DNA from: a bacterium | Lineage (GTDB): Bacteria > JAMCPX01 | Length of the DNA stretch: 20,656 nt | Assembly: GCA_021789095.1 (NCBI GenBank) | Contig: JAJYJX010000017.1 | Location: 1-20,656, forward strand | Reading direction: 5' to 3' | In this document: positions 6,850-14,423 of the stretch, one piece after another | Layout of the letters: each line of letters begins with the position of its first letter | Position numbering within the stretch: position 1 is the stretch's first letter | Position numbers and translations under genes: made by a program | The notes under the pieces: model-generated | The model's database searches: none | Seen by the model: only the letters and a program-made list of their open reading frames with translations | What the model was told of the DNA's origin: nothing

Positions 6850-8154
6850 TTATTTCTTTTTTTCCATCTCTTCCATCTGTTGCATGAGTTCGATCTTGTT
6901 GAGCTCGAGTTCATAAAAACCATGCCACAGTTCGTAGTCAGGACCCTGCATAAACGCACCGAATCTTGCCCTTCTGCCCTCATGGTGCCAGTATTCGAAG
7001 AATTTAAACTGTACAGGCGTTGAGAACGGTGTTTTTGCCCATTTGCCTTCAGACACTAGCTTTTGTTTCATATCAAACACTGGTTTGTAATATCTGTTTT
7101 CGTAAACTTCTAAAGTTGTATCTGCCTGTTTGAAATAGTTTTGTGTCCAGATCGTTGAATGGCAGTGGTAACATACCTCCTGCATTTTTTCCTGTTTTGC
7201 CTGCCAGTCAGTATAATGATAGGTAAGTGGTGCCTGAAGCGTCCATGACAGATTGGAGCTCAAGTTATGGGTTGTCTTCATATCGGGCAGTCCTGCATCC
7301 ATATGGCATGTAACACATACAGGTGCTACACCTGTTTTTAATATGTTCCATTTACCCGCGGGTGCCTTCCAGTCCCAGTTTGCACCTCTTGTAGCATAGA
7401 TATTGCCATGCTTTGATTCCATATAAATTTCATACTGAGGATGATCAGGACCGATATGACAGTTACCGCATACCTCGGGTTTTCTCGCCTCTTCAATAGA
7501 AAATCTGTGCCGTGTATGGCATGTTGTACAACTGCCGAAGCTTCCGTCGGGGTTTATCCTGCCTATTCCCTGATTGGGCCAGGTTTCAGGCGATGGTGTG
7601 CCGTCTTTATTTATCTTCACAACTGTGCCGTGACATGCCTGACATCCCCTTATCGTTATTTTATCACCCATTGTTGCAAAAAGCGTGTTTTCTCTGGTGA
7701 CTTCAAGTCCCGGCATGCCTGCTATAAACTGTCTTGCAACTGCATGCCTGCTTTCTTCAAATTCTTTTGTTTCCGACTGATGACATGCGGAGCAGTCTTT
7801 CGGAGATACAACCACGTGGATTATAAAGCCGTTGTGTTCAAATGCACCCGGTGCCCCTTTATCATTGCTCTTGTGGCATTCATAACATCCGATGTTTTCC
7901 TTCGCATGCCAGCTCTGCTGCCAGTCAGAAACGATGCCCGGTGTTATGCCTGTATGGCACTGTATGCACTCCTTGCTCTGGTCGCTCAATGCTTTGAACG
8001 TCCTTTGCTTTGCAGGAGGATACAAGCTGAGCTTTACAGGGTCGATCTTCTGATCTGCTCTTGCGCGGGATACCGTGGAGAAACTTATCACAAAAATAAG
8101 TCCCGTTAGAAAATACAGGGTTTTAACCGTCGGGCTAAATATAATTTTTTTCAT
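6850..8154 (-). CDS. Octahaem c-type cytochrome of the hydroxylamine oxidoreductase (HAO) family
   Basis: 434 aa, periplasmic. A signal peptide spans residues 1-33 (hydrophobic TLYFLTGLIFVISF, cleavage near ARA-D). Eight CXXCH haem sites are present, with first cysteines at 63, 90, 121, 171, 209, 229, 280 and 328. GRINPDGSFGSCTTCHTRH, CGNCHIGPDHPQYEIYMESKHG and the C-terminal WHHEGRRARFGAFMQGPDY are HAO-family hallmarks, and Asp237-His238 fit the HAO active-site pair. Known relatives oxidise hydroxylamine or hydrazine, or reduce nitrite or hydroxylamine. Which applies depends on whether a cross-linking Tyr follows haem 8; Y351, Y355 and Y356 are candidates that need alignment. There is no C-terminal membrane anchor. 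AAGGAG (8166-8161) supports the start, and a promoter lies upstream. The gene is divergent from the receptor-TonB pair. The nitrogen substrate is an inference. Confidence 0.9.
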   Translation of the reverse strand: MKKIIFSPTVKTLYFLTGLIFVISFSTVSRARADQKIDPVKLSLYPPAKQRTFKALSDQSKECIQCHTGITPGIVSDWQQSWHAKENIGCYECHKSNDKGAPGAFEHNGFIIHVVVSPKDCSACHQSETKEFEESRHAVARQFIAGMPGLEVTRENTLFATMGDKITIRGCQACHGTVVKINKDGTPSPETWPNQGIGRINPDGSFGSCTTCHTRHRFSIEEARKPEVCGNCHIGPDHPQYEIYMESKHGNIYATRGANWDWKAPAGKWNILKTGVAPVCVTCHMDAGLPDMKTTHNLSSNLSWTLQAPLTYHYTDWQAKQEKMQEVCYHCHSTIWTQNYFKQADTTLEVYENRYYKPVFDMKQKLVSEGKWAKTPFSTPVQFKFFEYWHHEGRRARFGAFMQGPDYELWHGFYELELNKIELMQQMEEMEKKK

Positions 8155-8192
8155 AACCGTCTCCTTGGATATATAGTAGTATATAATACCGG

Positions 8193-8222
8193 TTATTAAG
8201 TTTCTACCGCCTACGTTGTCAA
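8193..8222 (-). promoter_or_regulatory. Probable promoter of the octahaem cytochrome gene
   Basis: On the minus strand, a consensus TTGACA (8222-8217) is followed after 17 or 18 bases by TTAATA or TAATAA (8199-8193). The predicted start near 8186 leaves a leader of about 30 bases carrying AAGGAG. Confidence 0.5.
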
Positions 8223-8252
8223 GATTGTCATAGAAATTTGCACTTTAATAGC

Positions 8253-8281
8253 TTGTCTATAAGAAATTTATGTTACATAAT
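8253..8281 (+). promoter_or_regulatory. Possible promoter of the TonB-dependent receptor operon
   Basis: TTGTCT (8253-8258), a 17-base spacer and CATAAT (8276-8281), ending 8 bases before the ATG at 8290. It is back to back with the cytochrome promoter. It is a modest match, noted because the gene has no Shine-Dalgarno sequence. Confidence 0.35.
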
Positions 8282-8289
8282 ATATTATT

Positions 8290-10647
8290 ATGTATAAGAG
8301 GCCTTATTTATACCGGATAAGCTATTTTCTTGCACCCTTTGCGATGCTCCTGTTTTTTTCTGGTACCGCTATAGCTGCCTCCGTTTCCGGCATTGTGACC
8401 GACGGTTATACAAACTTGCCAATGAAGGATGCAGAGGTTTACGTAAAGTCAGGCAGTACAACTGTAAAAAAAACAGTCTCCGGCAGCAACGGCGGATACT
8501 CAATCGAGGATATTCCCGCAGGGACTTTTATGCTAGATGTGGAGCATCCGGATTATGAACCGGTGCAGAAAGATATTACACTTACCGGTAATGAAGCACT
8601 TAAACTGGATATGCAGCTCGTTCCTGTTGCTGTGATCAAGGGCAGGGAATTTGTCGTTACCTCCAGCAGGATCAAACAGAAGTACATGAACAAGGTCGAG
8701 CTGAGCAAGCCGTCTACAGAGTATGTGATAGGCGGGCAGGAGGCAAAGCGGATTGCGGCAGGCCTGGAAAACCCGGTCCAGGCCATTGTAACGTTGCCGG
8801 GCGTATCCGATGCCGGAGAACTTTCATCGTATATGTACGTGCTTGGCGGAGATGCGGGTGAGAACGCCTATTACCTTGACGGTATACCGCTGTTCGATCC
8901 TACGCACCTCGGCGGTACAACGAGCGTTTACAACGACGACATGGTTGATGTGATGCAGTTCTACCCCGGAGGTTACCCGTCATCGTACGGCTATGCGTTG
9001 AGGGGCATCCTCAATGTCAATTACAGGAACGGCAACATGGATAAATATACCGGCAAAGTCAACCTGAGCCTTATAGATGCGTCCCTGCTGGCAGAGGGAC
9101 CGATAAAGAAGGACAAAGCCTCTTTCATCATTACGGCCAGGCGAACATATTATGACTGGCTCATAAAAGCGCTGAACCTTGCCAACGGGGTCGTGATACC
9201 GAGCTTCTATGATGTCCAGGTAAAGCTTTCCTACATACCGGAGGACAATCTGAAGATCTTTGCCGATTATATCCTTGCAGGCGATAATGTGTCCGGCTAT
9301 TTGAAGCAGTCGGACCAGTACAACCAGCCGGGATACGGGAACATCTACTGGCTGCACCTGCAGAATATACTCGGCATCGGGCTCGAATACACGCCGGAAA
9401 AGTTCCTCAGGTATAAGCAGGTCATCTACGGCGTCATGGACCGGAACAACGCCTCATTGATCGGGTCAAGCTCGAACATAGCGACCACGCTTATCCAGCA
9501 GGCAGGTACAAGAGGCACGCTGGATATATATCCGTCATCATGGGACGACCTGTTTCTCGGATACGAGGTGGAATATGCGCCTATAGCGGCGTCCGCGTCC
9601 CTTATGAGCGCGCTCATTGTCGGCTCCGCGCAGAACCAGACGACAAACTATAATTCGAGGAACAAGGGGCAGGCAAACCTGGCATTCCATGATATATTCA
9701 GGATATACAGCGGGTTTCTCGGCAACAGGTTTACCATAGCAAAGAAGTTTTTTCTTACGCCGTCGTTGCGCTACGATTACTTCCAGCTGAACGGGCAGAC
9801 AACGTACAGCCCGAGGCTGGAACTGGGCTACCAGATTAACAAGGAACAGACGATCAAGTTTGTGACCGGCGAATACCACCAGATCCCGCTCGCACAGATT
9901 GCGATGACAACCAACCAGTCGCTGCTCCCGGAAAGATCCACGCATTTCATACTCACGTACGAGGTCAACAGCAGTGACTATTACGCCAGGGCCGATGCCT
10001 TTTACCTGCTCGACAACGATCTTGTCTATACGTACATAAACCCGGCTGATATAACCTTTATAACCCCGTGCGAGCCTGTCGTTAAGATAAGCTCTGTCAA
10101 TTCGGGACGGAGAATGGTCTACGGGGGTGACATCATGATACAGAAGTACGTGACAGGCCGGTGGGATGGATGGATAAGCTATACATACCTGTTTATACAA
10201 CAGCAGGATCAGGCGGGCGGCCCGTGGTATTTTCCGCAGCAGGATCAAAGGCATACGGTAAATCTCGTGGCGGACTACAGGCCGTTTACAAACTGGGAAT
10301 TCTCGTGGAGGCTGAGCATGCATTCGGGCAACCCGTACACTCCCATCACCGGGACGACGACGATACCGAACCCCCTGGCACAGTGTCCTGATCAGCCCCA
10401 GACAGTTGTTGTGCCGCTGCAGGGATATCCGGATTCATCGCGGTTTCCATTTTATAACCGTCTTGACTTCAGGGTGCAGAGGAGCTTTATGTACGGTGCT
10501 TCAACACTCAAAGTATACCTCAACGTTATTAACATACTGTATGATCAAAACGTGGTCGGATATTTTTATAACAACGATTATACGCAGAGGAAGACCGTAC
10601 GTTCGCTGCCGATCATTCCCTATGTCGGCGTAGAGTACGATTTCTGA
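8290..10647 (+). CDS. TonB-dependent outer-membrane receptor with N-terminal carboxypeptidase-regulatory-like domain
   Basis: 785 aa. A signal peptide (1-30, ending GTAIAA) is followed by a carboxypeptidase-regulatory-like beta-sandwich (about 31-113: SGIVTDGYTNLPMKDAEVYV, GGYSIEDIPAGTFML). Next comes a plug domain (about 125-240) with NPVQAIVTLPGVSD, YVLGGDAGENAYYLDGIPLFDP and a GGYPSSYGYALRGILNV segment, then a long beta-barrel ending in GVEYDF, with the C-terminal Phe expected of outer-membrane barrels. It would import a substrate powered by TonB; the ligand is unknown. The start lacks a Shine-Dalgarno sequence, but the next ATG (8344) would spoil the signal peptide. The TGA overlaps the tonB-like ATG by one base. 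Parts of the gene are clearly GC-richer than the kinase gene. Confidence 0.88.
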   Translation: MYKRPYLYRISYFLAPFAMLLFFSGTAIAASVSGIVTDGYTNLPMKDAEVYVKSGSTTVKKTVSGSNGGYSIEDIPAGTFMLDVEHPDYEPVQKDITLTGNEALKLDMQLVPVAVIKGREFVVTSSRIKQKYMNKVELSKPSTEYVIGGQEAKRIAAGLENPVQAIVTLPGVSDAGELSSYMYVLGGDAGENAYYLDGIPLFDPTHLGGTTSVYNDDMVDVMQFYPGGYPSSYGYALRGILNVNYRNGNMDKYTGKVNLSLIDASLLAEGPIKKDKASFIITARRTYYDWLIKALNLANGVVIPSFYDVQVKLSYIPEDNLKIFADYILAGDNVSGYLKQSDQYNQPGYGNIYWLHLQNILGIGLEYTPEKFLRYKQVIYGVMDRNNASLIGSSSNIATTLIQQAGTRGTLDIYPSSWDDLFLGYEVEYAPIAASASLMSALIVGSAQNQTTNYNSRNKGQANLAFHDIFRIYSGFLGNRFTIAKKFFLTPSLRYDYFQLNGQTTYSPRLELGYQINKEQTIKFVTGEYHQIPLAQIAMTTNQSLLPERSTHFILTYEVNSSDYYARADAFYLLDNDLVYTYINPADITFITPCEPVVKISSVNSGRRMVYGGDIMIQKYVTGRWDGWISYTYLFIQQQDQAGGPWYFPQQDQRHTVNLVADYRPFTNWEFSWRLSMHSGNPYTPITGTTTIPNPLAQCPDQPQTVVVPLQGYPDSSRFPFYNRLDFRVQRSFMYGASTLKVYLNVINILYDQNVVGYFYNNDYTQRKTVRSLPIIPYVGVEYDF

Positions 10648-11297
10648 TGATGCAGGCAAGGCCCGGCGGCGGCATAGATAAAAGATTCAAATACTTCCTG
10701 ACCGTTTCCTTTCTTATCCATGCGCTTTTTTTGTCCTACATATTCGTTTACCAGAGGCTTGGGCCGCAGGCCCCTGTATCAATAATAACCATTAACCTCG
10801 GCATGCCGGGTGGCGGCACAAAGAATGAAACCGTTAAAAGGGCGCCGCTGATTGTACATAAGGAAGAAAGCAAAATGGTAATACCGGAAAAAACTATTGA
10901 GCAAAAAAAGCCGGCAGAAAAGCAGGAGCAGGCTAGCAGCGCTACTGCAACCACACAGGAAAGTAGTGTATCGGGAGGCGGATCCGGCGGAGGGCATGGA
11001 ACAGGCGAGGGCGCTGTACAGTCAAACGAACTCGACAATCAGCCTTCACTGGTCAATTTCAGCAACCCTGTTTACCCTGTAGAAGCAAGAAAAGAAGGCA
11101 TCGAAGGCGTAGTGCTGCTAAAAGCACTTATAGCGCCTGACGGCAGGATAAAGGATGTAAAGGTCTTAAAATCGATATCCGTGCTTGATTCGTCTGCAGT
11201 AAATGCTGTGAAGCAGTGGCGTTTTACTGCAATCACGTCGCACGGCAAACCGGTTTACGTGTGGATGATCATACCGATAAGATTCCAGCTTAAGTAA
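10647..11297 (+). CDS. TonB-family energy transducer
   Basis: 216 aa. A short cytoplasmic N-terminus is followed by one membrane anchor (about 16-36, YFLTVSFLIHALFLSYIFVY). A periplasmic linker rich in Lys, Glu, Gln, Ser and Gly (GGGSGGGHGTGEG) leads to a C-terminal TonB domain (about 136-216) with NPVYPVEARKEGIEGVVLLK, APDGRIKDVKVLKS, LDSSAVNAVKQWRF and a final IPIRFQLK. It should couple the proton gradient to the receptor encoded just upstream. The ATG overlaps the receptor stop in TGATG, so translation is probably coupled, and a second ATG follows at once. No ExbB or ExbD gene is in the window; these must be elsewhere. No T-rich terminator is visible downstream. Confidence 0.88.
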   Translation: MMQARPGGGIDKRFKYFLTVSFLIHALFLSYIFVYQRLGPQAPVSIITINLGMPGGGTKNETVKRAPLIVHKEESKMVIPEKTIEQKKPAEKQEQASSATATTQESSVSGGGSGGGHGTGEGAVQSNELDNQPSLVNFSNPVYPVEARKEGIEGVVLLKALIAPDGRIKDVKVLKSISVLDSSAVNAVKQWRFTAITSHGKPVYVWMIIPIRFQLK

Positions 11298-11447
11298 GAT
11301 TTATCCCATTTTCATTTTGTATATCTCTTGACAAATCGAAACTAATAATTTTAGGGTTATAATAATTGCTGTATAGTCATTCCATGATCACGGCAAAAAT
11401 GGGAACGGACATAATAAAGATTCAGGTAATGAGCAGTAGTCATGATA

Positions 11448-11486
11448 TAGTTTGTTGATTGAGCGTACAAGCTCAACAATAAACTG
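11448..11486 (+). promoter_or_regulatory. Stable hairpin abutting the ribosome-binding site of the YihY-family gene
   Basis: Bases 11448-11464 pair with 11471-11486 around a 6-base loop: a perfect 6-bp top (TTGAGC with GCTCAA), one bulged A, then about 10 more pairs including G-U wobbles. It ends one base before CAGGAG (11488-11493). It has no T run, so it is more likely a translational or mRNA-stability element than a terminator for the tonB operon. Confidence 0.45.
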
Positions 11487-11498
11487 ACAGGAGAATAT

Positions 11499-12854
11499 TT
11501 GAGCATTCTCATGAGGAACGGAATTATTAAGAAGGCCGTTGATAAACTTTTTGAACTTTTCCTGATAAAGGAACTTGTTGATATCAAAGGGCTGAAGCGT
11601 TTCTGGATAAAGTGGACGAGGATATTTGCAATAACAACAAGGGAATTTTTTAAGAATAGAATAAGCCTCAGGGCATCATCATTAACCTATGTTTCATTGG
11701 TTTCCATTGTTCCTGTTCTTGCCTTTGCATTTTCAATAGGCAAAGGGCTTGGATTTAATGATAAATTAAGGGACTTCTTAATAAACAAGGTTGCATCAAG
11801 TACAGCTTTGAATGCTGGCAACGAGGTTAGCGGGGTTTCATTTGCGCTTGAAAAGGTTTTTAACTACATAGAAAAAACAAACTTCGAGACACTCGGGTTA
11901 ATAGGCATTGTAATGCTTGTTTACCTTGTGATCAAATTGCTGGGGAGCATTGAAAACACCTTTAATGATATCTGGGGTGTTTCAGTGCAAAGGAGTCTGA
12001 GAAGAAAATTCAGCGACTATATCAGCGTAGTGGTAATATTCCCCTTTTTTGTACTTATTGCCGCCACATTTACCGCTGCACTTGCAAGCCATAAGTTTAC
12101 GTACATGCTTTATAACAAAGGCAGCATCGGAATGTTGCTCAAAGTGATCATTGGCTATTCCTCTTACATCTTCTTATGGATAGCATTTATTGCTTTATAC
12201 ATGTTCATGCCGAATACAAAGGTGAAGTTTTCGTCTGCCCTGATAGGCGGAATTATAGGCGGTACATCGTGGGAGATTATCCAATGGGCATATTTTCACT
12301 TTCAGGTCGGGATTTCAAAATACAATGTAATATATTCGACACTGGCTGCACTCCCTGTTTTTCTCATATGGCTGTATATGTCATGGATGATATTGCTGTT
12401 CGGAGCCGAACTCACCTTTGCCCATCAGGTGGTCGGCACTTACAGGTTTTTTGACAAAGGCAAAAGTCTGCAGAAAAAGGCCGCAGAGATTTTCGCTTTA
12501 TCGATAATTCTGCTAATAGCAAGGAATTTTTTAGAAGGTAAAAAGCCTTTCGGTATAAAACATCTGTCAGACGCGCTCGGAGTCAGGCCCGAGACTATCA
12601 GGCCTGTTATTGATAACCTGCGGGATAAGGAGATACTGTTTGATGCAACAGGTTCAAACAATACGTATCTTTTTTCCGTTCCACCTGATAAGCTTTCGAC
12701 ATTCCAGGTTATAGATGCCGTTTCAGGCAATATAGGGCCGGATATAAATATAAGCCGCATTGATCCCGGGTTGTACAGATTTTATACGGAAATGGATGAA
12801 GATATACGCAAGAAATATCAGGATCACACTATAGCGGATCTTTTGCCCCGTTAG
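11499..12854 (+). CDS. YihY/virulence factor BrkB-family inner-membrane protein
   Basis: 451 aa. The YihY/BrkB domain (about 40-315) begins with FFKNRISLRASSLTYVSLVSIVPVLAF and contains about six hydrophobic segments, including LGLIGIVMLVYLVIKLL, YISVVVIFPFFVLIAA and ALPVFLIWLYMSWMILLFGAELTFA. The soluble C-terminal part (about 325-451) looks like a winged helix (HLSDALGVRPETIRPVIDNLRDKEIL), a common extension in this family. The family was once misannotated as ribonuclease BN; its molecular function is unsettled. A TTG start at 11499 is favoured because CAGGAG lies 5 bases upstream; the ATG at 11511 would be 17 bases away. The TAG stop falls within CCCCGTTAGA, matching the end of repeat family R2. 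It converges on the next gene with 26 bases between stops. Confidence 0.87.
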   Translation: MSILMRNGIIKKAVDKLFELFLIKELVDIKGLKRFWIKWTRIFAITTREFFKNRISLRASSLTYVSLVSIVPVLAFAFSIGKGLGFNDKLRDFLINKVASSTALNAGNEVSGVSFALEKVFNYIEKTNFETLGLIGIVMLVYLVIKLLGSIENTFNDIWGVSVQRSLRRKFSDYISVVVIFPFFVLIAATFTAALASHKFTYMLYNKGSIGMLLKVIIGYSSYIFLWIAFIALYMFMPNTKVKFSSALIGGIIGGTSWEIIQWAYFHFQVGISKYNVIYSTLAALPVFLIWLYMSWMILLFGAELTFAHQVVGTYRFFDKGKSLQKKAAEIFALSIILLIARNFLEGKKPFGIKHLSDALGVRPETIRPVIDNLRDKEILFDATGSNNTYLFSVPPDKLSTFQVIDAVSGNIGPDINISRIDPGLYRFYTEMDEDIRKKYQDHTIADLLPR

Positions 12855-12880
12855 AGTAAGCGGTCTTGCTGCAGCGAGGG

Positions 12881-14008
12881 TCACTCGAAAATCACGAACC
12901 TTTTTGCCTTTTCAAGTCTTTTACCTTTTATACCGAGGTTTTCAAAGCCGTTTATTCTCCCGGATCCCCTCGCCGTCAGGATTATTTCTACTGTTTTTGG
13001 ACCCAGTCCAGGAACCCTTAACAATGCCTCTTTTTCAGCCCTGTTTATCCTGACAGGATAGAATTCAGGATGCCTTTCCGCCCATATCTCCTTCGGGTCT
13101 TTATCAAGCCTTAAATTGCCGGAATTGTCCAGGAGGATGTCATTATTGTTGAAACCATACCTGCGGATAAGAAAATCTACCTGATACAGGCGGTGTTCAC
13201 GCACAAAGATTTCTTCAGCATCCTGTGCAGGCTTCCGTTCCCCGGGGATCTCCTGAACTCCGAGACCTTTTTGATAGGCGGAAAAATACACTCTCTGGAA
13301 GTCCAGCCGGTTATATAAACCGAACATGTAATCTATAATTTCAGAGTCCGTTTCATCAGACGCTCCGACAATAAACTGGGTTGTGCACTTTACCCTTGAA
13401 AACCTGCTTCCTGAGGAAGTGAGTCTGCTCATAAGTTTTATAGGACGTATGATGTCGTTCATATAGTCTTTCTTTTCAGAAAGGATTTCAAAGTGTTTCT
13501 TGCCCGGTGTCTCTATATTCAGGGATACTGCACTTGCAAGAGAGACGGAGTCTTCAACAGCGGCATCCGAAGCGCCGGGTATGATCTTCAGGTGGATGTA
13601 TCCTTTAAAATGATGTTTGTACCTGAGGATACGGGCAACGGCATTGATCCTGTCCATTGTATAATCCGGGTTGCTGATGATACCGGAACTCAAAAACAAA
13701 CCGAATACCTTTTTCTGTCTTGCGTACTCCATGAATATATCGGCTGCCTCTTCAGAGCGTAAAGTACAACGCCTGACATTTGTATCAGATCTCAGGGGGC
13801 AGTATTTGCAGTCGTTAGAGCAGGCATTGGAAAGGAGTGTTTTCAAAAGTATGGAGTAACCGCCGTTGGGAAGTGTTACAGGATAAAGCCATTTTCCCTC
13901 AATGCCCCTTTTCCTGTGCTCGTCCTTGCCGGTAGCACATGCACACGCAAGATCGTGCCTGGCATCTTCTGAGAGGATCTTAAGTTTTTCAATAGTGTCC
14001 ATAGGCAT
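12881..14008 (-). CDS. Radical SAM protein of the putative DNA modification/repair family (UDG-linked type)
   Basis: 375 aa. The radical SAM CX3CX2C motif is C63, C67 and C70 in LSNACSNDCKYCPLR, followed by barrel-like segments (FGLFLSSGIISNPDYTMDRI, GYIHLKIIPGASDAAVED, CTTQFIVGASDETDSEII). A C-terminal helix-hairpin-helix (about 325-350, ALLRVPGLGPKTVEIIL) suggests DNA binding. This matches the family named putative DNA modification/repair radical SAM protein, usually encoded beside an unusual uracil-DNA-glycosylase-like protein. That partner is not in the window, and the reaction is unknown. The start has no strong Shine-Dalgarno sequence; an ATG two codons later is equally possible. The gene begins 30 bases after tRNA-Pro on the same strand, so the two may share a transcript. 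Confidence 0.87.
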   Translation of the reverse strand: MPMDTIEKLKILSEDARHDLACACATGKDEHRKRGIEGKWLYPVTLPNGGYSILLKTLLSNACSNDCKYCPLRSDTNVRRCTLRSEEAADIFMEYARQKKVFGLFLSSGIISNPDYTMDRINAVARILRYKHHFKGYIHLKIIPGASDAAVEDSVSLASAVSLNIETPGKKHFEILSEKKDYMNDIIRPIKLMSRLTSSGSRFSRVKCTTQFIVGASDETDSEIIDYMFGLYNRLDFQRVYFSAYQKGLGVQEIPGERKPAQDAEEIFVREHRLYQVDFLIRRYGFNNNDILLDNSGNLRLDKDPKEIWAERHPEFYPVRINRAEKEALLRVPGLGPKTVEIILTARGSGRINGFENLGIKGKRLEKAKRFVIFE

Positions 14009-14038
14009 TATCCAAACAATATCAGCAAAGTCCTATAA

Positions 14039-14115
14039 TGGTCGGGGCGGGCGGATTTGGACCGCCGACCTTTCGGTCCCGAACCGAACGCTCTACCAGG
14101 CTGAGCCACGCCCCG
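14039..14115 (-). tRNA. tRNA-Pro(CGG)
   Basis: On the minus strand the acceptor stem CGGGGCG (14115-14109) pairs with CGCCCCG (14049-14043). The anticodon loop TTCGGGA gives CGG (14081-14079). The T arm carries GTCCAAATC in place of the usual GTTCAAATC. A discriminator A and an encoded CCA (14041-14039) follow. It reads proline codon CCG. The first 23 bases overlap the doubtful small ORF. Confidence 0.93.
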
Positions 14116-14377
14116 TATTACCGCTTTTAACCATGTGCTGGACCGCTTCCAGAGGTATGTTCACCCCGTTAGAAAGCCCCGCAGTAACGCATATCTGTTG
14201 AAGCATAAGATATACTTCGGCACGCAGGCACATCCTTTCTAACGGGGTGAACAAATTATTAATACATGAGTATGTGTCATCGGTCAACTCAAATAATATG
14301 CCGGGACGATTGGCAACTTTCCGGTGGTACCATTGAAAAGTATTATCAAACATTACTATTGACAAATGCTCTTTCAT
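14093..14377 (-). CDS. Doubtful small ORF that runs into tRNA-Pro
   Basis: 94 aa of unknown function, beginning MKEHLSIVMFDNTFQWYHRK. In its favour is an excellent ribosome-binding site: AGGGGTGAT (14391-14383) five bases before the ATG. Against it, about a third of the frame is repeat element R2-a, and the stop codon (TAG) lies in the D arm of tRNA-Pro, so the last residues (GRGSAW) are tRNA sequence. The element is 94 bp, not a multiple of three, so an insertion would have shifted the frame. It may be a real leader peptide, a gene broken by the element, or chance. Confidence 0.3.
   Translation of the reverse strand: MKEHLSIVMFDNTFQWYHRKVANRPGILFELTDDTYSCINNLFTPLERMCLRAEVYLMLQQICVTAGLSNGVNIPLEAVQHMVKSGNTGRGSAW
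14159..14252. repeat. R2-a, 94-bp element with 18-bp terminal inverted repeats
   Basis: GTTCACCCCGTTAGAAAG (14159-14176) is perfectly repeated, inverted, at 14235-14252. The core CCCCGTTAGAAA is shared with R2-b and R2-c; the interior is not. A smaller ATATCT/AGATAT pair lies inside. No convincing target duplication is seen. It sits upstream of tRNA-Pro, within the doubtful small ORF. Confidence 0.75.
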
Positions 14378-14387
14378 GGCATATCAC
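14359..14387 (+). promoter_or_regulatory. Probable promoter of the small lipoprotein gene
   Basis: A consensus TTGACA (14359-14364), a 17-base spacer and TATCAC (14382-14387). Transcription from near 14394 gives a leader of about 30 bases with a perfect AAGGAGGT. The -10 overlaps the ribosome-binding site of the opposing doubtful ORF. Confidence 0.45.
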
Positions 14388-14423
14388 CCCTGTAAATATA
14401 CTACTTTAAGGAGGTAAAGATAA

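Noticed and set aside
7441-8109. Rightward 222-codon Cys-rich ORF opposite the cytochrome
   Set aside because: It is antisense to the eight CXXCH motifs, which explain its composition.
11320-11360. TTGACA plus TATAAT upstream of the YihY-family gene
   Set aside because: The spacer is 24 bases, too long for a normal sigma-70 promoter, though either hexamer could belong to a weaker one.
13902-14201. Rightward ORF whose product contains GRGGRIWTADLSVPNRTLYQ
   Set aside because: This is tRNA-Pro read in antisense, a well-known false ORF; the rest lies opposite the radical SAM gene.
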